Shown one piece after another: positions 8,911 through 17,465 of a DNA stretch of 64,000 nt. Below the pieces are notes generated by a model. The model was given only the letters and a program-made list of their open reading frames with translations, ran no database searches and was not told the origin of the DNA. Both the position numbers and the translations under genes were made by a program. The DNA comes from Bacillota bacterium (GTDB taxonomy: Bacteria; Bacillota; Clostridia; Lachnospirales; Lachnospiraceae). The stretch covers positions 124,001 to 188,000 of the forward strand of contig JAEXNR010000007.1 in NCBI GenBank assembly GCA_023439505.1, given 5' to 3'. Every line of letters starts with the position of its first letter. Positions within the stretch are counted from its first letter, which is position 1.

Positions 8911-8958
8911 TGAAAAGCCCTGTGAATAAGGTTCGCCTTTATTCGTTGGGGCTTTTCA
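8911..8958 (+). terminator. Terminator hairpin between acpP and rnc
   Basis: Outer arms TGAAAAGCCC (8911-8920) and GGGCTTTTCA (8949-8958) enclose a second stem GAATAAGG/CCTTTATTC closed by a TTCG tetraloop. The T run lies inside the 3' arm, so strong termination is likely but not certain. Confidence 0.75.
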
Positions 8959-9051
8959 TATAAGCTCCGGTCAGTTGCTGTAACTGTGACCTTGAATGGA
9001 GCGTGAACAATCACCAATTGATCATATGGATGTCTTTTTTTATTTCACCGG

Positions 9052-9080
9052 TTGAATAAAACGTAAGAAAGTATTATGAT
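9052..9080 (+). promoter_or_regulatory. Promoter for rnc-smc-ftsY
   Basis: TTGAAT (9052-9057) and TATGAT (9075-9080) with a 17-base spacer, located between the acpP terminator and the rnc start. Confidence 0.6.
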
Positions 9081-9110
9081 GGATTAATGTTTGATATGGA
9101 AAGGAATAAT

Positions 9111-9833
9111 ATGAAAAATTACAGGATGAGTGAATCGCAGCTATTGATTATGGAAGAGAAAATCCGGTATCATTTTTCTGAACCTTCTGTTTTGACCCAT
9201 GCTTTGACCCATAGTTCCTATGCAAATGAGATGCGTCTAAATAAGGAAAAGAATAATGAACGCCTTGAATTTCTGGGAGATGCCGTACTGGAGCTTGTAA
9301 CCAGCGAATATGTGTATCAGGAATACACCAATTTGACAGAAGGTGATCTTACAAAGCTAAGAGCAAGTATTGTATGTGAACCTACCCTGTCTGCTTGTGC
9401 CAGAGACTTAAATATTGGGGATTTTCTGCTTTTAGGCAAGGGGGAGGATCTGTCAGGGGGAAGAAACCGTGATTCTATTCTTTCGGATGCTCTGGAAGCG
9501 GTGATCGGTGCAATCTATATTGACGGTGGTTTTGCTAATGCAAAAGATTTTATTACCTGTTTTATTTTGGAACATGTAAGTAATAAAGATCTCTTTTTCG
9601 ATAGCAAGACTATCTTACAGGAAATGATACAAAATGATAATAATAAACAAAAGATACGTTATAAGCTGCTCTCTGAGGAAGGACCGGATCATAATAAAAC
9701 CTTCGCCATTGCAGTTTATGTTGGAAATGATGAGGTCGGGACCGGGACAGGCAGAACAAAAAAAGCGGCGGAACAGGAAGCCGCCTACCAGGCAATCAAA
9801 TTATTGAAGAAGAAAGATGAAAGAAAGAAATAG
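9111..9833 (+). CDS. rnc: Ribonuclease III
   Basis: A 240-residue double-strand-specific endoribonuclease that processes rRNA precursors and other structured RNAs. The signature NERLEFLGDAVLELV includes Glu53 and Asp57, and the second acidic pair Asp126/Glu129 is in SDALEAVIG. A C-terminal double-stranded RNA-binding domain follows (about 168-236, with GTGTGRTKKAAEQEAA). ATG 9111 is chosen because GGAAAGGA sits 5 bases upstream; ATG 9087 is in frame but has no site. The smc gene starts 22 bases downstream. Confidence 0.95.
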   Translation: MKNYRMSESQLLIMEEKIRYHFSEPSVLTHALTHSSYANEMRLNKEKNNERLEFLGDAVLELVTSEYVYQEYTNLTEGDLTKLRASIVCEPTLSACARDLNIGDFLLLGKGEDLSGGRNRDSILSDALEAVIGAIYIDGGFANAKDFITCFILEHVSNKDLFFDSKTILQEMIQNDNNKQKIRYKLLSEEGPDHNKTFAIAVYVGNDEVGTGTGRTKKAAEQEAAYQAIKLLKKKDERKK

Positions 9834-9855
9834 GGGGAAAGATGGGAGAAACTAG

Positions 9856-12800
9856 ATGCATTTAAAAAGTATTGAAATCCATGGTTTCAAGTCCTTTGCA
9901 AATAAAATTATTCTGGAATTTCACGATGGAATTACCGGTATTGTAGGACCAAACGGAAGCGGCAAGAGTAATGTTGCCGATGCCATGAGATGGGTTCTGG
10001 GGGAGCAAAGTGCCAAGCAGCTTCGCGGTGCTAAAATGGAGGATGTCATTTTTGCCGGAACCCAGACCAGAAAACCGCTTGGCTATGCCTTTGTTGCTAT
10101 CGCTTTGGATAATTCGGATCACAAGCTGTCCATTGAATACGATGAAGTTACCGTAACAAGAAGAGTATATCGTTCCGGAGAAAGCGAATATTTGATTAAT
10201 GGCGCTACCTGCCGTTTGCGTGACGTTCAGGAGTTGTTCATGGACACAGGTATCGGTAAGGAAGGTTACTCCATTATCGGACAAGGTCAGATTGATAAGA
10301 TTTTAAGTACAAAGCCGGAGGATCGCAGGGAACTTTTTGATGAGGCCGCAGGTATAGTTAAGTTTAAGCGCAGAAAATATGCAGCACAAAAAAATCTGGA
10401 GGAAGAAAAATTAAATTTAAGCCGTATCACAGATATTGTGAAAGAAATTGAGAAGCAGCTGACGCCTCTCGAAAAGCAATCTGCTACTGCCAGAATATAT
10501 CTAAAGTTAAAAGAAGAATTAAAAAGTCTGGAAGTGAATCTCTTCCTGAAAGAGTATGACAGACTACGCACAACGAAGGATCAATTAGAAGAAAAGCTTA
10601 CGATTTCTTCTGACGATCTGGATAAAGCGAAAACTGATTATGAGAATACCAAGGAGGAATATCTCCGATTAGAAAAACAGCTGGAAGAATGCGACAAGGC
10701 AATGGAAGAAGACAGGAATTCCTTAAGCAGTCAAAAGCTTCAGAAAGAAAAATCAGAGGGCGAGATAAAGCTTTTGAATGAGCAGATCAGCTCAATTCTT
10801 CAAAATGATGAATACTATCACAATAGAATTATTGCCAATGAGACTGATATTCTCACCAAATTAAAGGAAGAAGAAGGATATCTTGCTGAGAAATCGGGCA
10901 TAGATCAAAATATCCGGGAAATTCAGAGTACTTTGACAACTGCTGTGGAAGAGCTGGAGCAAGTGAAAGGACGGATTCTCTCCCTGACAAGAGAAATTGA
11001 AGACTGCAATAACGGAATTTTTGAACATCTGAATATTAATTCCGGGATTAAAAGTAATATGCAGCGTTATGAAACTATGCTGGAGCAGAACACGCTACGT
11101 AAAGCAGAGTTAAATCAACGGATCCTGAAAATAAAAAGTGAGGAAAGCCAGTATGAGGAAGCTATTAATTTTTCAGCAAAGCAGTTAACTGACATTTCGG
11201 AGGGAATCATCAAGGCCACCGATAACAGCACCGCACTGGAACAGGAAATCACCGTTACCCAGACACTAATCGAACAAATTAATTTAGAATATAATGACAT
11301 TCAAAATCGGTATCTGGGAGAAAAATCCCGTCTGGAGTCGCTGATTAACTTAACAGAACGTTATGAAGGATATGGCAACAGCATCAAGCGTATTATGGAG
11401 AGAAAGGCACAGATGCCGGGTATCATCGGTGTGCTTGCAGATATTATTAAGGTGGATAAGGAATATGAAACAGCCATTGAAACCGCACTTGGAGGTACGA
11501 TACAAAATATTGTAACAAAGGATGAGAAGACTGCCAAGGACCTTATTACATATCTGAAGCAGAACAAATTCGGCCGGGCAACCTTCTTACCCCTGACCAA
11601 TATCAATTCCAACGCTGACTATCAGAATGAAAAAGTGTTAAAAGAGGAGGGTGTCATCGGCTATGCAAGCCGTCTTGTGGACACCGAAACAAGATTTCAT
11701 GAATTAATTCAGTATTTACTTGGTAAAATTATTGTGGTGGATCATATGGATCATGCTGCAGCCATTGCAAGGAAGTACCACTATTCCCTTCGAATTGTAA
11801 CGCTGGAAGGAGAGCTTTTAACGCCGGGCGGTGCCATCTCCGGAGGTGCTTATAAGAATGCCAGTAATCTTCTTGGACGGCGCCGTGAAATCGAGGAACT
11901 GGAAGAGCAGGTGAATTCCCTTGATATAAAGATCAGGGACTTGGTGTTAAGCAAAGAATCCGAGAGAGAAAAACGGATGAAACTCAGACAGGATTTGGAA
12001 GACATCAGACAACTCTTACAGCAGAAATTTCTGGAGCAGAATACGGCAAAGATGAATCTTGAGAGAGAGAAGTCAAAGAAAGCGGAAGCGGAAGCGATTT
12101 ATCAGGAATTCACAAAAGAATTGCTGGAAATAGAGCTCCAGGCCAGAGATTTAAGAAGTAATTTGAATGATCTGAACGAATCTTTGACCCGGAATACAGA
12201 GCAGAATAAAGAGATAGAGCTTCTGATCGAACAGTTGAATCAACAGATGAATTTGGAGAAAATCAGGGAGGACGAAGCTTCAGAAAAAATAAACGAGCAG
12301 AGAATGCAGATTTCTTCTCTTGAACATAACAACCAATTTCTTTTGGAAAATGTCAAAAGAGTCAGGCGTGAAACGGAACGGCTGGAGCAGGAGAAAGCTG
12401 CCTTTGCGGCAGATATAGAAAAATCCGCATCCACAGTGAAAGAAAAGCGTAAACTGATTACCGAAATGGAGGCGTTCCTGCAAATCTGTCAGAATTCTAT
12501 TATCGAATTGGTGTCAGAGATAAACAAACAGACACTGCAGAAAGAACAGATTACAGCAATTCATAAAAACTTCTTTCAAAAACGGGAAGAACTTTCATCA
12601 TTGATGAACGAACTTGATAAGGAGTGTTATCGATTAAGCAGTCAGAAGGAAAAGCTCCTGGAACAGATTGATACCCAGATGACCTATATGTGGGAGGAGT
12701 ATGAACTGACTTATACTTCGGCTATGACATATCCCGTGGATAACGAACTTAGCCTTTCCCAGGCGAAGAAAGATATTACGGAAATTAAGGGTAAGATTAA

Positions 12801-13416
12801 GGCACTTGGTGATGTCAATGTAAATGCCATTGAGGATTTTAAAAATCTTACCAGCCGATATGAATTCCTGCAAACCCAGCAGGAAGATTTAATCAAAGCA
12901 GAAGCGGCATTGGTGCAGATTATTGGAGAACTGGATGCAGAAATGCGCAAGCAGTTTGAAGAAAAATTCAGGGAGATAAACGAGCAATTCGATCTTGTAT
13001 TTAAAGAATTGTTCGGCGGGGGCAAGGCTGATCTTGAACTTACGCAAGGAGAGGATATTCTTGAGGCCGGTATTCGAATCAATGCTCAACCGCCCGGGAA
13101 AAAGCTTCAGAATATGATGCAGCTCTCCGGCGGAGAAAAGGCATTGACTGCCATATCCCTTCTGTTTGCCATTCAGAATCTCAAGCCCTCCCCTTTCTGT
13201 TTACTGGATGAGATTGAGGCGGCACTGGATGACTCAAACGTGAAGCGCTTTGCAAAATATTTGAATAAATTAACACAGGATACCCAGTTTATCATTATTA
13301 CCCATAGAAGGGGAACAATGGCCGCCGCTGATATCCTATATGGTATTACAATGCAGGAGAAAGGCATTTCCACCCTGGTATCCGTAAATCTGATTGAAAA
13401 CGAACTGGATAAATAA
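9856..13416 (+). CDS. smc: Chromosome segregation protein SMC
   Basis: A 1186-residue SMC ATPase, full length. The N-terminal head has Walker A GPNGSGKSN (residues 31-39). Two long coiled-coil arms (about 170-500 and 670-1010) flank the hinge domain, which starts near GIIGVLADII at about residue 520. The C-terminal head carries the ABC signature LSGGEKALTA and the Walker B segment LLDEIEAALDD, followed by a conserved THRRGTM. SMC with ScpA/ScpB forms the condensin complex that compacts and segregates the nucleoid; ScpA/B are not in the window. GGGAG lies 7 bases before the ATG. The rnc-smc-ftsY order is classical. Confidence 0.97.
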   Translation: MHLKSIEIHGFKSFANKIILEFHDGITGIVGPNGSGKSNVADAMRWVLGEQSAKQLRGAKMEDVIFAGTQTRKPLGYAFVAIALDNSDHKLSIEYDEVTVTRRVYRSGESEYLINGATCRLRDVQELFMDTGIGKEGYSIIGQGQIDKILSTKPEDRRELFDEAAGIVKFKRRKYAAQKNLEEEKLNLSRITDIVKEIEKQLTPLEKQSATARIYLKLKEELKSLEVNLFLKEYDRLRTTKDQLEEKLTISSDDLDKAKTDYENTKEEYLRLEKQLEECDKAMEEDRNSLSSQKLQKEKSEGEIKLLNEQISSILQNDEYYHNRIIANETDILTKLKEEEGYLAEKSGIDQNIREIQSTLTTAVEELEQVKGRILSLTREIEDCNNGIFEHLNINSGIKSNMQRYETMLEQNTLRKAELNQRILKIKSEESQYEEAINFSAKQLTDISEGIIKATDNSTALEQEITVTQTLIEQINLEYNDIQNRYLGEKSRLESLINLTERYEGYGNSIKRIMERKAQMPGIIGVLADIIKVDKEYETAIETALGGTIQNIVTKDEKTAKDLITYLKQNKFGRATFLPLTNINSNADYQNEKVLKEEGVIGYASRLVDTETRFHELIQYLLGKIIVVDHMDHAAAIARKYHYSLRIVTLEGELLTPGGAISGGAYKNASNLLGRRREIEELEEQVNSLDIKIRDLVLSKESEREKRMKLRQDLEDIRQLLQQKFLEQNTAKMNLEREKSKKAEAEAIYQEFTKELLEIELQARDLRSNLNDLNESLTRNTEQNKEIELLIEQLNQQMNLEKIREDEASEKINEQRMQISSLEHNNQFLLENVKRVRRETERLEQEKAAFAADIEKSASTVKEKRKLITEMEAFLQICQNSIIELVSEINKQTLQKEQITAIHKNFFQKREELSSLMNELDKECYRLSSQKEKLLEQIDTQMTYMWEEYELTYTSAMTYPVDNELSLSQAKKDITEIKGKIKALGDVNVNAIEDFKNLTSRYEFLQTQQEDLIKAEAALVQIIGELDAEMRKQFEEKFREINEQFDLVFKELFGGGKADLELTQGEDILEAGIRINAQPPGKKLQNMMQLSGGEKALTAISLLFAIQNLKPSPFCLLDEIEAALDDSNVKRFAKYLNKLTQDTQFIIITHRRGTMAAADILYGITMQEKGISTLVSVNLIENELDK

Positions 13417-13464
13417 AATATTCATAATGCATAGATTGAATCACTTAACTTTGGAGGTTTAGAA

Positions 13465-14397
13465 ATGGGAGAAAATAAAACAGGCTTTTTTGGACGATTG
13501 GTTCAGGGGTTATCAAAGACAAGGAATAGTATTGCCAACGGTATTGATGCCATCTTCAGCGGATTTTCCAGTATAGACGATGATTTTTACGAGGAGCTGG
13601 AAGAAATTTTAATTATGGCGGACTTAGGCATTAATACGACTACTTCAATCATAGAAAATCTTAGAAAAAAGGTAAAAGAAAATAAAATCAAGGATCCCAG
13701 TGAATGCCGTGAGTTGTTAATGAACAGCATGAAAGAACAGATGGGGTTGGAAGAATCCGCTTATGATTTTGAAAAAAGAAAATCCGTGGTTCTTCTCATC
13801 GGCGTCAACGGCGTAGGTAAGACTACCTCTGTTGGCAAACTTGCAGGTCAACTAAAGGATCAGGGGAAGAAGGTAATGGTCGCAGCGGCGGATACCTTCC
13901 GTGCAGCAGCAATTGAGCAGCTGACAGAATGGGCCCACAGGGCGAATGTTGAAATCATTGCCCAAAAGGAAGGCTCTGACCCGGCAGCGGTAATCTATGA
14001 TGCCGTAACAGCAGCAAAATCCAGAAATACGGATGTTTTAATCTGTGATACTGCCGGCCGCCTCCATAACAAGAAAAATCTTATGGAAGAGTTAAAGAAA
14101 ATCAATCGCGTCATTGAACGGGAATATCCTGATGCATACCGTGAAACATTGGTTGTTTTGGATGGTACGACAGGACAGAATGCGCTTGCTCAGGCAAGAG
14201 AGTTTAATGAAGTTGCAGATATAACAGGAATTGTACTCACAAAGCTTGACGGAACTGCAAAAGGCGGAATTGCCATTGCCATCCAGTCCGAGCTTGGAAT
14301 TCCCGTCAAATATATCGGAATTGGTGAAAAAATTGATGACTTACAAAAATTTAATGCAAGTGACTTTGTAAATGCATTATTTCAAAAAAACGAATAG
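13465..14397 (+). CDS. ftsY: Signal recognition particle receptor FtsY
   Basis: A 310-residue SRP receptor GTPase that docks SRP-ribosome complexes at the membrane. It has a short N-terminal region with an amphipathic start (GFFGRLVQGLSKT), an N domain, and a G domain with GVNGVGKTT (about residue 113), DTAGRLHNK and TKLDGTAKGG. It lacks the long acidic A domain of proteobacterial FtsY, as is normal in Firmicutes. GGAGG precedes the ATG. The SRP protein Ffh is encoded at 24.7 kb here. Confidence 0.97.
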   Translation: MGENKTGFFGRLVQGLSKTRNSIANGIDAIFSGFSSIDDDFYEELEEILIMADLGINTTTSIIENLRKKVKENKIKDPSECRELLMNSMKEQMGLEESAYDFEKRKSVVLLIGVNGVGKTTSVGKLAGQLKDQGKKVMVAAADTFRAAAIEQLTEWAHRANVEIIAQKEGSDPAAVIYDAVTAAKSRNTDVLICDTAGRLHNKKNLMEELKKINRVIEREYPDAYRETLVVLDGTTGQNALAQAREFNEVADITGIVLTKLDGTAKGGIAIAIQSELGIPVKYIGIGEKIDDLQKFNASDFVNALFQKNE

Positions 14398-14408
14398 GAG
14401 ACGATGAT

Positions 14409-15632
14409 ATGATGACCTTAGATAAGTTTGAGGAAGCAACAGAAGCGGTCAAAAAGGTAATATTACGGACAAAACTGGTTTATAGTGACTATTTTTCGGA
14501 TGCCACCGGTAACAAGGTTTATTTAAAACCTGAGAATATGCAATTTACCGGAGCCTATAAAGTTCGCGGAGCCTATTATAAGATCAGTACCCTTACACAG
14601 GAGGAACGGAAAAGAGGCCTGATTACTGCTTCTGCCGGAAACCATGCCCAGGGCGTCGCTTACGCGGCAAAACTTTATGAAGCCAAGGCAATTATTGTAA
14701 TGCCTTCTACAACACCCTTGATTAAGGTAAACCGTACCAAGAGCTATGGTGCGGAGGTAATCCTGTATGGCAATGTGTATGATGAAGCATGCCAGTATGC
14801 AATGCAGCTTGCCGAAGAACAGGGCTATACATTCATTCATCCATTTAATGATGAAGTTATTGCTACCGGTCAGGGAACCATTGCAATGGAAATTTTTAAA
14901 GATCTTCCTACAGTGGATATTATCCTTGCCCCCGTGGGAGGCGGCGGACTGCTGGCCGGAATTGCGACGCTGGCAAAACAGTTGAATCCCAACATCAAAA
15001 TCATCGGTGTGGAGCCCGCAGGAGCAGCCTGCATGAAGGAATCCTTAAAGGCGGGACATATTGTTACCCTGCCCCATGTGGATACCATTGCGGACGGTAC
15101 CGCAGTTAAGACACCGGGAGATGTTATATTTCCCTATGTCCAGAAATATGTGGATGAAATTATCACCATTGAAGATCAGGAATTAATTGTAAACTTCCTG
15201 GATATGATGGAAAATCATAAAATGGTAGTTGAAAACTCAGGATTACTTACGGTTGCTGCCCTGAAGCATCTTAACTGCAAGGATAAGAAGGTGGTATCCA
15301 TCCTTAGCGGCGGTAATATGGATATTATCACCATATCCTCTATCGTGCAGCATGGATTAATCCAGAGAGGACGTGTATTTACCGTATCCGTCCTGCTGCC
15401 GGACAGACCGGGGGAATTAGTAAATGTAGCTTCCATCATTGCTAAAATGAAAGGAAATGTCATCCGTCTGGACCATAATCAGTTTGTCAGTATCAACCGG
15501 AATAGTGCGGTGGAGCTTACCATTACCATGGAGACCTTCGGGCATGACCATAAACAGGAGATTGTTCAGGCGCTCATTGACGCAGGTTATACTCCGAAAC
15601 TTTGCCCGCCGAATAAGCTCTATGAGTGTTAA
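14409..15632 (+). CDS. ilvA: Threonine ammonia-lyase (threonine dehydratase) with C-terminal ACT domain
   Basis: A 407-residue fold-type II PLP enzyme converting threonine to 2-oxobutyrate and ammonia. The PLP lysine is Lys51 in FTGAYKVRGA, and the phosphate-binding glycine loop is APVGGGGLLAGI. A C-terminal ACT-like domain (about 325-400, from VFTVSVLLPDRPGEL) suggests allosteric control. The ~400-residue size fits the TdcB/TIGR01127 group rather than the ~510-residue biosynthetic IlvA, so the role may be catabolic. It follows ftsY by 11 bases, an unusual but probably co-transcribed partner. GGAG lies upstream, and two adjacent ATGs (14409, 14412) are possible starts. Confidence 0.9.
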   Translation: MMTLDKFEEATEAVKKVILRTKLVYSDYFSDATGNKVYLKPENMQFTGAYKVRGAYYKISTLTQEERKRGLITASAGNHAQGVAYAAKLYEAKAIIVMPSTTPLIKVNRTKSYGAEVILYGNVYDEACQYAMQLAEEQGYTFIHPFNDEVIATGQGTIAMEIFKDLPTVDIILAPVGGGGLLAGIATLAKQLNPNIKIIGVEPAGAACMKESLKAGHIVTLPHVDTIADGTAVKTPGDVIFPYVQKYVDEIITIEDQELIVNFLDMMENHKMVVENSGLLTVAALKHLNCKDKKVVSILSGGNMDIITISSIVQHGLIQRGRVFTVSVLLPDRPGELVNVASIIAKMKGNVIRLDHNQFVSINRNSAVELTITMETFGHDHKQEIVQALIDAGYTPKLCPPNKLYEC

Positions 15633-15690
15633 TCATAGTAATCCTCCCTGCTGCCAATGCCTGTGAATTTAGGCATCAGCACAAATTTGC

Positions 15691-15714
15691 CGTGTGAAAA
15701 AATTTTTTCACACG
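15691..15714. repeat. Perfect 24-bp palindrome (possible bidirectional terminator)
   Basis: Arms CGTGTGAAAAAA and TTTTTTCACACG form a perfect palindrome 58 bases after ilvA. As RNA it would be a stem whose A/T centre could not close without a loop, giving a GC-topped hairpin with a T-rich 3' side. It is adjacent to the dispersed repeat at 15726-15759 and probably belongs to that element. Confidence 0.6.
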
Positions 15715-15725
15715 AATGTCCATGC

Positions 15726-15759
15726 GTGCTGCTTGTTCCCACGCTTAAATTCAACGTGT
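15726..15759 (-). repeat. Dispersed intergenic repeat, copy 1
   Basis: The minus strand here reads ACACGTTGAATTTAAGCGTG and continues through GGGAACAAGCAGCAC. It matches the + strand at 20575-20608 in 30 of 34 positions. Both copies lie in intergenic DNA next to GTGTGAA-type palindromes, which suggests a small palindromic repeat element. Confidence 0.65.
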
Positions 15760-15847
15760 AAATTAGTTTTTTAACATTCCCACGAAGCACTCATAAATCT
15801 AACAAAAAACAAGATAAAGTTTGGGAATTATTACAAACGGATAAATA

Positions 15848-15876
15848 TTTACAATAATTAGAAAGACTGTTATAAT
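15848..15876 (+). promoter_or_regulatory. Promoter upstream of the recA region (distal)
   Basis: TTTACA (15848-15853) and a perfect TATAAT (15871-15876) with a 17-base spacer. It lies 382 bases before recA and 107 bases before a possible small gene at 15983, so it may serve either. Confidence 0.6.
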
Positions 15877-15982
15877 ATAGTTGTCTCATTCATCTGCAGT
15901 TTATCTATTCTGATTATTGTATCGGCATGTAGTTTCGCTTTCAAAACTTTTCTTTTCTTTCCCTGTTTTCCTGGAGAAAGCC

Positions 15983-16108
15983 ATGATTTATCACGTCTGG
16001 CATCCACAATCTGTGACTGATTGTAACTTACCCAAGCGTGCTGTTTTTAAAAGCATTGGAAAAACGATCACACTTTGCAACTGGATAACAATGATTATCA
16101 TGCCTTAA
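15983..16108 (+). CDS. Possible small protein (41 aa), unknown
   Basis: A 41-codon frame from ATG 15983 to TAA 16106-16108. GGAG at 15973-15976 is 6 bases upstream, and a good promoter lies at 15848-15876. The protein begins MIYHVWHPQSVTDC and ends in a short hydrophobic run, with two cysteines; I do not recognise it. It could instead be untranslated leader of recA. Conservation in relatives would decide. Confidence 0.3.
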   Translation: MIYHVWHPQSVTDCNLPKRAVFKSIGKTITLCNWITMIIMP

Positions 16109-16166
16109 CAACCATGAACTGAACTTCATACGATGTGATGAATTTTACGACGCTGCAGAAAAAGTA

Positions 16167-16195
16167 TTGACATCATAATTTAAATAAGTTATGAT
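16167..16195 (+). promoter_or_regulatory. recA promoter
   Basis: A perfect TTGACA (16167-16172), a 17-base spacer and TATGAT (16190-16195). The transcript would start near 16202, inside the LexA box, about 55 bases before the recA ATG. Confidence 0.85.
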
Positions 16196-16202
16196 ATTAC
16201 AA

Positions 16203-16214
16203 GAACATAAGTTC
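16203..16214. promoter_or_regulatory. LexA-binding SOS box of recA
   Basis: GAACATAAGTTC is close to the Gram-positive LexA consensus (GAAC-N4-GTTC). It sits just downstream of the recA -10 element, where repressor would block initiation. This indicates SOS control of recA. Confidence 0.8.
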
Positions 16215-16257
16215 GTGTCGGGAGGGATAAGGACCTCCTGAATGAAGGAGGATTATT

Positions 16258-17283
16258 ATGGCAAAGGATGATAAAATCCGAGCACTGGAATCTGCTCTGG
16301 CCCAGATTGAAAAGCAGTACGGAAAAGGATCTGTAATGAAACTGGGTGACACCAGTGCACATATGAATATTGAAACTGTTCCCACAGGTTCCATCAGCTT
16401 AGACCTTGCACTCGGACTTGGCGGCGTACCCAAGGGAAGAATAATGGAGATCTATGGTCCGGAATCCAGCGGTAAAACAACCGTTGCATTACATATGGTT
16501 GCAGAAGTTCAAAAAATAGGCGGAATCGCTGGTTTCATCGATGCAGAACACGCACTGGATCCGGTATATGCGAAGAATATTGGCGTAGATATCGATAATT
16601 TATATATTTCACAACCGGATAACGGAGAGCAGGCCCTTGAAATCACAGAGACTATGGTACGTTCCGGTGCTGTTGATATCATTATTGTTGACTCGGTTGC
16701 AGCCCTTGTTCCAAAGGCTGAGATTGATGGTGAAATGGGTGATTCCCATGTGGGATTACAAGCCAGATTGATGTCCCAGGCACTGAGAAAGCTGACCGCT
16801 GTCATCAGCAAATCCAATTGTATTGTTATCTTTATCAACCAGCTGCGAGAAAAGGTAGGTGTCATGTTTGGCAGTCCGGAGACAACTACCGGTGGACGAG
16901 CATTAAAGTTCTATTCCTCCATCCGTTTAGATGTCAGAAGAATAGAGTCCTTAAAGCAAGGCGGAGATATTGTTGGTAACAGAACAAGAATTAAGGTGGT
17001 AAAGAATAAGATTGCTCCTCCGTTTAAGGAAGCTGAATTTGACATTATGTTTGGCAAGGGAATTTCAAGAGAAGGAGATGTTCTTGATCTTGCTGCAGAT
17101 GTTAGTATCGTTAACAAGAGCGGTGCATGGTATGCCTATAACGATGCGAAGATCGGTCAGGGTCGCGAGAATGCAAAGCAGTATTTAATGGATAATCCTT
17201 CTGTTTTTGCAGAAATTGAGGAAAAAGTTCGTGAGAAATTCATGATAAGCTCCGGCAAAAGTTATACGGAATCCTTAGAATAA
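16258..17283 (+). CDS. recA: Recombinase RecA
   Basis: A 341-residue RecA, the ATP-dependent strand-exchange protein that also triggers LexA self-cleavage. Walker A is GPESSGKTT (residues 67-75); other conserved parts are SLDLALGLGG, MSQALRKL and INQLREKVGVMFG. Length is typical. GGAGG lies just before the ATG. A consensus promoter and LexA box directly upstream show SOS regulation. recX follows after a weak hairpin terminator. Confidence 0.98.
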   Translation: MAKDDKIRALESALAQIEKQYGKGSVMKLGDTSAHMNIETVPTGSISLDLALGLGGVPKGRIMEIYGPESSGKTTVALHMVAEVQKIGGIAGFIDAEHALDPVYAKNIGVDIDNLYISQPDNGEQALEITETMVRSGAVDIIIVDSVAALVPKAEIDGEMGDSHVGLQARLMSQALRKLTAVISKSNCIVIFINQLREKVGVMFGSPETTTGGRALKFYSSIRLDVRRIESLKQGGDIVGNRTRIKVVKNKIAPPFKEAEFDIMFGKGISREGDVLDLAADVSIVNKSGAWYAYNDAKIGQGRENAKQYLMDNPSVFAEIEEKVREKFMISSGKSYTESLE

Positions 17284-17306
17284 ATCTATTGATGTATTAA
17301 TAACAG

Positions 17307-17355
17307 GCTGTCCAAAGAGGTAGAGTCGTAATGTATACTCGGGACAGCTTCTTTT
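17307..17355 (+). terminator. Terminator hairpin after recA
   Basis: GCTGTCC (17307-17313) pairs with GGACAGC (17342-17348), followed by TTCTTTT. The 28-base loop is long. Read-through into recX is likely, given the usual recA-recX coupling. Confidence 0.55.
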
Positions 17356-17465
17356 ATGTCTAAGTATGTTATTTTTTTAACTTTTGGCTCTGTGATGTTT
17401 GACCCTTCCTGTTACAAAATAATCCCGGGAATCTAACCATTGTAATCAGAATGTGAGGTGATTTT

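Larger units (their letters stand above)
16109..16257 (+). other. recA upstream region
   Basis: This stretch holds the proximal recA promoter, the LexA box and the recA ribosome binding site (GAAGGAGG shortly before the ATG). A short inverted pair GGAGG..CCTCC (16220-16237) precedes the ribosome site and could partly mask it. Confidence 0.5.

Noticed and set aside
8969..9010. Third copy of the trmD/rnhA repeat near acpP-rnc
   Set aside because: Only CCTTGAATGGAGCGTGAAC resembles copy B (about 17 of 19 bases); the flanks do not match, so chance is possible.
9862..10284. Long minus-strand frame opposite smc (and similar antisense frames opposite smc, mutS, mutL, plsX and trmD)
   Set aside because: Each lies wholly or almost wholly inside a well-supported gene on the other strand, has no ribosome site and resembles no known protein; they are shadows of coding bias.
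15917..16108. Longer 63-codon version of the small frame before recA
   Set aside because: Its first ATG-like start has no ribosome site; only the inner ATG 15983 is supported.
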